Assembly (NCBI GenBank): GCA_964017065.1
Contig: OZ024788.1
Span: forward strand, 7,845,202-7,909,201
Reading direction: 5' to 3'
DNA: 64,000 bases
Source: Haliclona indistincta
Lineage: Eukaryota; Porifera; Demospongiae; Haplosclerida; Chalinidae
Part shown: positions 44,501 through 51,500 of the stretch, piece by piece
Layout of the letters: each line of letters starts with the position of its first letter
Position numbering within the stretch: position 1 is the stretch's first letter
Made by a program: the position numbers and the translations under genes
Notes under the pieces: generated by a model
Databases searched by the model: none
What the model was told of the DNA's origin: nothing
The model's input: the letters and a program-made list of their open reading frames with translations, nothing else

Positions 44501-47500
44501 ACAGGTACTGATATAGTTCTTGTAAAGTCCTCTGGTCCAGTAACAAGAGAGAAAGTTGCTGATGCTGTTTGAGAAACAGGTGAGAGTGTTTGAGAAACAG
44601 AATCTACTGGTCGACTAAGTGGTATTGCAGTAGCTGAAGCATCTTGAGAAAATGAAAGGACAGTTTGAATTGGAGGAATTATGGTTGCTGTAACGTCCCT
44701 AAGTGTATCAGTAAGCGAAACGGTAGCTGATCTTAAAGGAGAAACAGAAGATGAAATAGCTTCAATTGGAGTTGACACAGTCGCTGTAAAGTCTATTGGT
44801 TGTGCGACGGTAGCTGTTGCCACTGGAGAAGATGGTGAAACAGTTTGAATCAGAGCAGAAACTGTTGTTGTGATGTCCCCAGGTTGTGTGACTACTACTG
44901 GAGGAATAGGTGAAACAGTGTCAATCGGAGCAGAAATTGTTGCTGTGAAGTCTCCAGGTTGTGTGACTGCTGTTGTTACTACTGGAAGAATAGGTGAAAC
45001 AGTGTCGATCGGAGCGGTAACTGTTGCTGTGATGTCTCCAGTGTTTCTGACTACGCTTGATCGCACAGGAGCAACAGGTGAAACTTTATCAATCGGAGAA
45101 GAAACTGTTGCCGTGATGTCTCCAGGTTGTGTGACGGCTGTTGTTACTAATGGAGGAATAGGTGAAAAAGTGTCAATCGGAGCAGAAACTGTTGCTGTGA
45201 TGTCTCCAGGTTGTGTGACGGCTGTTGTTACTACTGGAGGAATAGGTGAAACAGTGTCAATCGGAGAAGAAACTGTTGCTGTGATATCTCCAGGTTGTGT
45301 GACGGCTGTTGTTACAACTGGAGGAATAGGTGAAACAGTGTCAATCGGAGCGGTAACTGTTGCTGTGATGTCTCCAGGGTTTCTGACTACGCTTGTTCGC
45401 ACAGGAGCAACAGGTGAAACTGTATCAATCGGAGAAGAAACTGTTGCCGTGATGTCTCCAGGTTGTGTGACGGCTGTTGTTATTACTGGAGGAATTGGTG
45501 AAACAGTGTCAATTGGAGCAGAAACTGTTGCTGTGATGTCTCCAGGTTGTGTGACGGCTGTTGTTACTACTGGAGGAATTGGTGAAACAGTGTCAATCGG
45601 AGAAGAAACTGTTGCTGTGATATCTCCAGGTTGTGTGATGGCTGTTGTTACTACTGGAGGAATTGGTGAAACAGTGTCAATTGGAGCAGAAACTGTTGCT
45701 GTGATGTCTCCAGGTTGTGTGACGGCTGTTGTTACTACTGGAGGAATAGGTGAAACAGTGTCAATCGGAGCGGTAACTGTTGCTGTGATGTCTCCAGGGT
45801 TTCTGACTACGCTTGTTCGCACAGGAGCAACAGGTGAAACTGTATCAATCGGAGAAGAAACTGTTGCCGTGATGTCTCCAGGTTGTGTGACGGCTGTTGT
45901 TATTACTGGAGGAATTGGTGAAACAGTGTCAATTGGAGCAGAAACTGTTGCTGTGATGTCTCCAGGTTGTGTGACGGCTGTTGTTACTACTGGAGGAATA
46001 GGTGAAACAGGAGCAGAAACTGTTGCTGTGATGTCTCCAGGTTGTGTGACGGCTGTTGTTACTACTGGAGGAATAGGTGAAACAGGAGCAGAAACTGTTG
46101 CCGTGATGTCTTGATGTTGTGTGATAGTAGTTGTTTCTAATGGAACGACAGGTGATACAGTGTCAATCGGAATGGGAATAGTTTCCGTTATGCCATCTGC
46201 TTTAGAAATAAATGGGGTGGTAGCTGAAGCAAATTGAACAGATGATGTTGTTTCGATAGTGGTTGATGACACATCCCTTTGTTGCGAGATGGTAGCTGAT
46301 GCTTCTGGAGCAAAAGATGAAGCTGTTCCACTTGATAGAGAAGCAGTTGCTTTGACCTCTTTTAGTTGTGTCACTGTAGCCGATGTCTCTGGAGCAAGAA
46401 GTGAAACAGTGTCAATCGGAGCAGAAACAGTTGCTGTAATGTCTCCAGGTTGTGAAATGGTTACTGATATGACTGGTATAGTAGTAGCTGTATTTTCCTC
46501 GGGTCTAGTGACAAGCGAGGTGGTAGCTGATGTCATCGAAGCAACAGGCGATATGGTTTCAGTGAGAGTAGAAATGGTCTCCATGTTTTCCGTGATTGAT
46601 GTCGGTTGCAGTGGAGCAGGACTTGATGCACTAGATACTGTGGAAGCTAGTTGTGCAATCTTTACGTCCAAGCACTGTTCTGTTCCGGTTCCACTGATTT
46701 CTGAAAAATAACAACAACACTAAGTTAAGAAAGAATATAATAATTACTGCACTAACCAAAATCATTGCTGCAGCAACCCAGTAGAACAGTCCCGCATTGT
46801 GTATCATCAGTTGCTCGTGGACATCGAACCTGTTGTCCAGCACGCTTCAATAGATTTCCAAAATTACAGCACCTACAACATCCAAGAAAGTTAGTTCGAC
46901 ATTGTCCAATTTGTGCGGGTGCTGCTGTGTCACAGAATCTACCAGCTAGTTCTGCCTCTATACCAGCAGCACAACATTCTCCTCCTGTGTAATATTTATA
47001 AACAACACATCATCGTTGGTTTTATTCATATCATTGTTCTGACCTAGTTCAGGATAAGCTCTCAACACGGCTCCTGTGTTTGATGACGGGCACAAACGAT
47101 TGTCAGTACCTTGGAGGAAAAATTAATAATTAATTATTTTGCGGGGTCTCTTGATTTTCTTACTGACCTGATTGACGCCGAACTCTCTTTGATGGTACCG
47201 ACAGCGATACAGTTGCAGAATTATGAGTTAATGTTGCGGACGAAGGTAAGCTGGATACGACCTTCAAACAGTCACCCTGTACGTGCTGAACGCACATACT
47301 GTAGCTAGTTCCAATTTTGAACGAGTGGCAATTGGAGCTGGCATCGTCCAGTTTGATCAACAATTGAGATTTGTTACTAGTCCAGCAGTTATCCTGAGTG
47401 GAGAAAAGGCGCAAATACTCCAGTCCGCGATCAATACCAATAGCGATCCTATCAGAGTGGAGCTTTGAAACGTTAGCAGAGAAGAAGAAGTCGCATTGCG

Positions 47501-47663
47501 ACTCTGTAATCGTCCTGCACGATGTGTCGTAGCTGCTCCATGCTGCAGGCAAGGCTTGCAGCAAGAACAGCAAGACAAGCATCGTTGCTAGCACTACAAT
47601 GCAGCCTCGAGTGAGCTCTGCTGGAATGTAGTGCGCATTTTGTGGCTTCTTTGATAACCACAT
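1..47663 (-). CDS. Giant modular mucin-like secreted/surface protein (18 exons visible, 3' end outside window)
   Basis: Seen: a continuous chain of exons on the minus strand with GT..AG introns and matching phase: 47663-47168, 47109-47044, 46984-46757, 46700-44058, 44006-43785, 43728-39034, 38982-38761, 38704-33866, 33814-33593, 33536-28173, 28121-27900, 27843-23884, 23832-23611, 23554-15125, 15071-14850, 14793-5884, 5830-5609, 5552-1 (continues). After exon 1 all complete exons are multiples of three with phase 1 at both ends. Visible coding length is about 46.7 kb, roughly 15,580 codons. Order: N-terminal hydrophobic segment, small Cys domain, furin-like site, then eight pairs of a 12-Cys exon and a Ser/Thr-rich tandem-repeat exon. 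Known: long Thr/Ser/Pro repeats between Cys-rich domains are typical of mucins and gel-forming or matrix proteins. Inferred: an extracellular, heavily O-glycosylated protein. No enzymatic domain is visible and the C-terminus is unknown. Confidence 0.85.
5609..5830 (-). CDS. Cys exon C8: 12-Cys domain
   Basis: 222 bp, 74 codons, phase 1-1, GGECCAAAI subtype. It has the same protein sequence as C7 as far as I can read. Flanked by 53- and 56-bp introns. Confidence 0.85.
5884..14793 (-). CDS. Repeat exon L7 (2970 codons, longest complete exon)
   Basis: 8910 bp, exactly 2970 codons, phase 1-1. N-flank GLRK/MTTTTLP and C-flank ...MFPALG. Two marker blocks lie near 6,240-6,680 and 9,520-9,970; between and above them are dozens of near-identical 75-bp units. 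It contains a larger ~1.15-kb tandem duplication (about 10.8-13.1 kb). Confidence 0.83.
10800..13150. repeat. ~1.15-kb higher-order tandem duplication inside repeat exon L7
   Basis: A series of distinctive units recurs with an offset of 1152 bp: the rare cttttactac variant is at 11,071 and 12,223. Past one extra inserted 75-bp unit the offset becomes 1227 bp: the gtttgacgg variant is at 11,284 and 12,511. This shows duplication of a block of about fifteen units followed by single-unit expansion. Confidence 0.75.
14850..15071 (-). CDS. Cys exon C7: 12-Cys domain
   Basis: 222 bp, 74 codons, phase 1-1. It begins GGECCAAAI (Gly where C2-C6 have Glu), the same as C8. The upstream intron is 53 bp and of a different sequence type from the 51-bp introns above C2-C6. 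Confidence 0.85.
15125..23554 (-). CDS. Repeat exon L6 (2810 codons)
   Basis: An uninterrupted exon of 8430 bp, phase 1-1, N-flank GLRK/MTTTTLP. Three marker blocks lie near 15,480-15,920, 17,100-17,540 and 20,240-20,690. It is mostly the 25-residue unit DTVSPVVTATVTQPGD plus ITATVSAPI, with interspersed 28-residue units. No in-frame stop is present over the full length. Confidence 0.83.
23611..23832 (-). CDS. Cys exon C6: 12-Cys domain
   Basis: 222 bp, 74 codons, phase 1-1, GEECCAAAI subtype. Acceptor TTTATTAG, donor GTAAGT. All twelve cysteines are kept. Confidence 0.85.
23884..27843 (-). CDS. Repeat exon L5 (1320 codons)
   Basis: 3960 bp, phase 1-1, N-flank type GLRK/MTTTTLP. Two marker blocks lie near 24,240-24,680 and 26,040-26,480. 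The 28-residue subtype (DTVSPVPP...) dominates here, in contrast to L6 and L7 where the 25-residue subtype dominates. It shares its first and last several hundred bases closely with L4. Confidence 0.82.
27900..28121 (-). CDS. Cys exon C5: 12-Cys domain
   Basis: 222 bp, 74 codons, phase 1-1, GEECCAAAI subtype. It appears identical in protein to C6. The upstream intron is 51 bp and the downstream one 56 bp. Confidence 0.85.
28173..33536 (-). CDS. Repeat exon L4 (1788 codons)
   Basis: 5364 bp, phase 1-1, N-flank type GFRK/MTTRTLP. It has three marker blocks (near 28,530-28,970, 30,250-30,690 and 31,000-31,440). Two are adjacent because of a 750-bp tandem duplication (about 30,030-31,530). The low-coordinate part matches L5 and the high-coordinate part matches L3, so the exon is a mosaic. 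Confidence 0.82.
30030..31530. repeat. 750-bp tandem duplication inside repeat exon L4
   Basis: The segments at about 30,030-30,780 and 30,780-31,530 are nearly identical over 750 bp (ten 75-bp equivalents). The shared marker-block ends fall at 30,409 and 31,159, exactly 750 bp apart. At least one base differs (gtgatGgtagctgttgtc near 30,219, gtgatAgtagctgttgtc near 30,968), arguing for a real duplication rather than an assembly stutter. The reading frame is preserved. Confidence 0.8.
33593..33814 (-). CDS. Cys exon C4: 12-Cys domain
   Basis: 222 bp, 74 codons, phase 1-1, GEECCATAI subtype as in C3. It has a private change (CNEASDD where the others have CKEASDD). All twelve cysteines are kept. 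Confidence 0.85.
33866..38704 (-). CDS. Repeat exon L3 (1613 codons)
   Basis: 4839 bp, phase 1-1, N-flank type GFRK/MTTRTLP. Two marker blocks lie near 34,220-34,660 and 36,100-36,540. About 2 kb at the high-coordinate end (36.6-38.7 kb) is nearly identical to 31.45-33.54 kb of L4, including the rare units with the VRTSVVRNPGD motif, so L3 and L4 share a recent ancestor or exchange sequence. Confidence 0.82.
38761..38982 (-). CDS. Cys exon C3: 12-Cys domain
   Basis: 222 bp, 74 codons, phase 1-1. It begins GEECCATAIQDL (Ala to Thr relative to C2), a subtype shared only with C4. All twelve cysteines are kept. Confidence 0.85.
39034..43728 (-). CDS. Repeat exon L2 (1565 codons)
   Basis: 4695 bp, phase 1-1. 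N-flank VINRRQNGEACLGFRKLSS, then mixed 25- and 28-residue Thr/Ser/Val/Pro repeats, then the common C-flank. Two marker blocks lie near 39,480-39,920 and 41,620-42,060. The C-terminal marker sits ~85 bp further from the exon end than in the other exons, because one extra unit is inserted near 39,300. One unit near 40,570 is truncated (ITAVVTSGE in the opposite-strand reading), so the period is locally broken. Confidence 0.82.
43785..44006 (-). CDS. Cys exon C2: 12-Cys domain
   Basis: A 222-bp exon, 74 codons, phase 1-1, flanked by a 51-bp intron upstream and a 56-bp intron downstream. It begins GEECCAAAIQDL and ends GCCRNDFG, with twelve cysteines in the same order as C1. The GEECCAAA subtype is shared with C5 and C6. 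Confidence 0.85.
44058..46700 (-). CDS. Repeat exon L1 (first Ser/Thr tandem-repeat exon, 881 codons)
   Basis: An exon of 2643 bp, acceptor TTTTTCAG, phase 1-1, donor GTAAGT. It starts EISGTGTEQCLDVKIAQLAS, unlike the later long exons, which start VINRRQNGEACLG; both starts carry one Cys near the front. The first ~190 codons are irregular Ser/Thr-rich sequence, probably degenerate repeats. After that come regular 28-residue units of the form DTVSPIPPVVTTAVTQPGD plus ITATVSAPI. A subtype carrying VRTSVVRNPGD recurs at about 45,013, 45,349 and 45,769 (336 and 420 bp apart). One marker block lies at about 44,410-44,850. The exon ends with the shared ...PDDCISTSTTNVMFPALG. Confidence 0.8.
46757..46984 (-). 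CDS. Cys exon C1: 12-Cys fibulin/anaphylatoxin-like domain (most divergent copy)
   Basis: A 228-bp exon, 76 codons, phase 1-1, with acceptor TATTACACAG and donor GTTAGT. The cysteine order is CC-x(13)-C-x(10)-C-x(6)-CC-x-CC-x(14)-C-x(8)-C-x(6)-CC, followed by SNDFG. The central ...GCCRCCNFGNL... followed by spaced C, C, CC resembles the anaphylatoxin-like modules of fibulins (CC-x-CC-x-x-G...G-x-x-C...C...CC). The family assignment rests on this spacing only. This first copy differs at many positions from the other seven, which are nearly identical to each other, so it is probably the oldest or least homogenised. Confidence 0.75.
47044..47109 (-). CDS. Exon 2: 22-codon linker exon
   Basis: A 66-bp exon lies between a TTTTCCTCCAAG acceptor and a GTCAGA donor, phase 1 on both sides. 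It encodes DNRLCPSSNTGAVLRAYPEL plus edge residues, one cysteine, ending in ...PELG joined to GECC of the next exon. The end resembles the last residues of every long repeat exon (C-x-S-T...FPALG), so it looks like the same linker motif standing alone before the first Cys module. Confidence 0.75.
47168..47663 (-). CDS. Exon 1: signal/anchor segment, small Cys domain, furin-like site
   Basis: The ATG at 47663-47661 opens 165 codons plus one base. Residues 21-41 are strongly hydrophobic (CIVVLATMLVLLFLLQALPA), preceded by a 20-residue polar stretch. This suits either a signal peptide with a long n-region, perhaps cleaved near residues 41-44, or a type II anchor; a second Met at residue 28 lies inside the hydrophobic run. 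Residues 45-135 contain six cysteines (49, 57, 93, 112, 124, 132) and N-glycosylation sequons (NVS, NKS), suggesting a small disulfide-bonded domain that I do not recognise. Residues 160-163 are RVRR, a furin-type processing site. The donor chosen is GTCAGT after codon 165 (phase 1), because it matches the phase of exon 2; a GTAAG five bases downstream would break the frame. Confidence 0.8.
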
Positions 47664-48575
47664 AAGATAATGTATTGAGGTGACAATTCAATCTTATCAC
47701 AACAGCCACACACTCTCTTGATAAAAGATGCTTTGCTGTACATGTATATTATGCACATGATTCTTCACCAAGTTTTACAATAGTTGGTCTACTAAGAGAT
47801 TTTTCACTTTATTGAACTGGGAGAAGAATCCTAGTTAGAAGATGCACGCAGTGGCGTGATGTGCCATACATATAATTGGATTACATTCACTTAAGTTGAG
47901 TAACTCAAAATGTAACTTGACCACTCTCATTTTGATTGTATAATTCTAACACTATGCTGTTTGATAGTATCCCAAACCCACAAGTGGTCAAGTAAAGGTT
48001 TCCCATAGTTACCACACAGTTGGGTTGGCACATGCTTTGCACGAGCTGTGCGTAACAAATATAGGTGACACAAAGAACAAAGAGAGGACTCATTCCTGTG
48101 AAAATACAAATGCATGATGTCAATCATTTTAATAATTATTATTTTGACCACAAGTGAGGTGAGAAAGGTGTACTCACTAATAGTTACTCATCCAATAGTA
48201 AAAATCTGGCTTGATCAGCAGAAGGCTTACACAAGCTACTTTGAGCATTATACTGCTGTACTAAAGTTTGACACTGGCACACAAAAATATTATTCTGGTC
48301 TGAGTGCTCTGGTCAACAAGCAACATCAGTTACAACACTGGAACTAGTGTGTAATTATTATCAGTCTGTTGATACTGTTGCATCAGAATAGATAAGTCAG
48401 GTACTCCTAATGGTCTCCTAGCAACTGTGAACACACTCCACCCCCTGAAGAAACCCATGCAAACCCACAGTCTGCCTATTGATGATTTAAAGACAAAAAT
48501 GTTAAGTAAACTGGACCAAATAACTGTTTTCAGTATGACAATAGAAATACAAAGTTATAGAACGACAAACAAATT
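47664..48575. other. Intergenic interval between the giant gene and the zf-C3Hc3H gene
   Basis: The upstream (5') flank of the giant gene lies here. I see no clear TATA box at a fixed distance from its ATG. A short minus-strand open frame at 47905-48123 begins with a hydrophobic stretch but has no support (see rejected items). Otherwise AT-rich and featureless. Confidence 0.4.
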
Positions 48576-51500
48576 TTAGTCACTACTAGATGCATTAGCA
48601 AGAATGTCGCCACGCAGTGTTGGGTCCAAGGGAAGAAGAGAAATGGGCAGGAGAGGAGGAGGAAGGACATCAGTCGATGGGAAGTCAATGAGAGGATCAT
48701 CATCCTGGTCAGCTAGTTGTTTAGGTTCACCTTCTTTATCACTTTCTGCTGAGCTCCACGAGGAAGACGAGAGACTGGGAATAGTGGAATCTCGAGGGTC
48801 GACAGGAGTTAAAAGAGGAAGAGAGAGAGTAGGAGCAGCAATGAGAGGTGGTGTATCAGATCCCTTAGTCTGTAGATAAATAATAATAAATAATTAATAA
48901 TTATGTCCCATAAAATAAGAAATAAATTATTTAAACGGGGTTCAAGTTATCACTAGCTTAAGTGTGTAAAATTTGTATTCCAGTAAGTTAATTTTCATTC
49001 CATAAAATTTTTTTGGATGTCGACTCTTTGTACGAATTTGCTTCAAAATTTGAGAGCAACAATTCTTCAATATGATGGATGGTTAAACAGGATTTAATGT
49101 AGATTGCAACAATACAGGGTTTTGTGGGGTTCTTGCAATAAGTCTGTGCAACCGAAAGTAAACGCTGACCAATCAAATTAGCGGATTGTTCAAACATGTG
49201 GAGCAGGTGTGATTTGATTGGTCAGCATCTACGCACTGGTAAGGCTATGAGCATGATAAGTACGACAATGGGTTGCTCATGGATTTTGCTAAAGTGCTTT
49301 CGTTCTCCAGATATGGCTGGCCACACCTTGACAGCCATCTTGGACCTCTCTGACTACAAAAGCACCCATAGTTGACTACCTAGGTACTTGTAGATTCCAT
49401 CTAAACTGCAGGACAGCTCTGGGGGTGTGTAGACATCTCAAGAAAAAGCCTATCAAAGCCTAGATCAATGGCTACCTACATAGTGTTCATGGTCATGGCC
49501 ACATGACACACCTTGCTCACGTGGCACTTTGCTGTCTTCTGGTTAGCAGTGCAATTTTAATAGCAAGCAGGATGGCTTCAGCTTCGAAGCTCCTTCTGAG
49601 AATCATAACTAAGCAGCTAACTCTACAATGTGCATGACACATCGAGTGTTTTGTGAAATCTGTTCATTAGAATAGGAGAGCTTGTGGAAGGCTTGCAAAC
49701 CAATGTTATAGTCAAGGATCACAATGTACAATTTAAGAAGCAGCTTTCACTTTTGGTTCATAGGATTTAAGCAAATTTAACCTGAGATATTTTGCCGACT
49801 GGCCTGACACTCGAAAAAACATTGAACAATGAAGCACCAAAGGTGCAGATGCCTCGGTGGAATGCAACCATTTCACATACACAGCAACAAACTGCAGTTG
49901 TTATACCTTGCTGTACAGCAATCACAATGCAGTATAATAGTTATGCAATGCAATTCCTGTATGATGAAATTAAAGCTGAAGAGCTCTGCAACAAGCTGCA
50001 ATACAGAACTGTTTGCAGAATAAGCTAGTGGGTTGCAACTATGCAATCAGAAGCCTAGCAGTGCTAACCACATGGAATTCAGTTGGGCGTGCCTATAATC
50101 AACACAGCACGTGAGCGCTGGTTGCTAGCTTTACTGGAGCTGCCGCTGCTTAGCGATAGCATGATTGATTTCTCAGCACTCACTGTACTATCTTGAGTAC
50201 AGAATTATCTTACAAGCTGTGAAGAAGACTATAGTAGACAGCTTTATCTTCAGCAAAGTCCCACAATGCTGAGCGAGTCCAGCAATGCCATTCAAGGTAA
50301 CCAAGCTTTGAAACCAAGAGTCAATCAATTCAATTCTGAGCCAATATCGAGTTGGACATGTATTGCAAGTATCAGCGCTTAGTTTTCTGCCGACGCGGAG
50401 TTCTGCCTGCGGACAGAATGAATGACAAACCAACGAACTACTGTATGCCTCATGGCTCCGCCCACCGAGGCACAAAAATTGTTATGTAACTGATGAACCC
50501 TTTTGGTGTGGCAAGATAGTGTGAAATCATGTGACCTCAGTCAATCATCTCACCCCATCATCACATTACATCACGTAAAGCACACTTTTCTGTGGCATAA
50601 GTTGATAACACACTTGTCTGTGCGTCAGCCTAGCACAAGAACGTGGAAGCCACACTGAGCATTTGGCTCATGCATGATCACGCATTCTCGACCGCTTTTG
50701 GCCACACCCTCATGCTTTAACTGCGCAATTCACCGCTCAGAGTAGGGATGCAGCTAATATGCAGAGACTGCTTCCGGCATAATAGGCATATTTTTCCGAC
50801 TATTATTCGAAGCATAATCAGTAAAAAATGTAACATAATTGATAGGTGTGGTCGTTACACCCACCACGTTCGAATGCATATTCAAGTCCAACAGCAACAC
50901 AAGAACAAGCAAGCACAGCTTGCATTCGAAAATGCGTTGTCATCTTGTCGACAGTAAGCTAGCAGCTGTGAGCTGCCTTAGCCTGCCTATCAATCGGTCA
51001 ATCATTTGTTTCAATGATCACAGGAGCGCATAATGAGAGTGAGCGCGGTAAGAAGGCAGGAGCGGGACACTCCCACGCACTTGATTAAAAATTGCACCTC
51101 CACACATGATGGCCGTGTTTCTAAAGATAGACTTGTGATGGCCGACGGTACGCGTATGTACAGTTTCGTATTGGATAGAACTGGCCTTCTAGAAGGTAAG
51201 AAACAGCTTTCCACTATCCCAGGACTATCATGCTTGTCTGCTAGCTTGAGTAGATACTGTTAAAGCAAGAAACGAGTCGAATACGTGATGGTGGGTCGTC
51301 ATGCTGGTTCTCTACAGCTGGTATACGAGCACGTGGAGATCGTCTGCACGTCATCGTGGGTGTAGAAAGCTTCTACGAGCTGTTGCTTAATACCTCAAGG
51401 AGCCTCTAACTGCCAAGTTCCATCTAATACGAAACTGTACGTACACGTACCGTCGGCCATCACAAGTCTATCTTTAGAAACACGGCCATCGTGTGTGGAG

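Larger units (their letters stand above)
1..46110. repeat. Coding tandem-repeat array, 75-bp and 84-bp units
   Basis: The basic unit is 75 bp (25 codons: DTVSPVVTATVTQPGD + ITATVSAPI). The variant is 84 bp (28 codons), with three extra codons (IPP or VPP) after SP. Units recur hundreds of times within eight exons and are interrupted only by the Cys exons, short introns and marker blocks. Most differences are single substitutions, often synonymous (aat/aac-type changes, ccA/ccT), and many neighbouring units are identical, as expected from unequal crossing-over or replication slippage plus gene conversion. Both lengths keep the reading frame. Confidence 0.9.

Noticed and set aside
1..46110. Tandem repeats as a CRISPR array or satellite DNA
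   Set aside because: Units are contiguous without unique spacers and keep an open coding frame interrupted only by consensus introns; they are protein-coding repeats.
1..47663. Bacterial adhesin or contaminant
   Set aside because: Repeat style alone would fit a bacterial adhesin, but spliceosomal introns and adjacent metazoan genes on the same contig rule against it.
47905..48123. Short minus-strand open frame (MSPLFVLCVTYICYAQLVQS...) with a signal-like start
   Set aside because: A possible acceptor lies just before it, but the upstream candidate exon has an in-frame stop and no homology is recognised; it could equally be chance.
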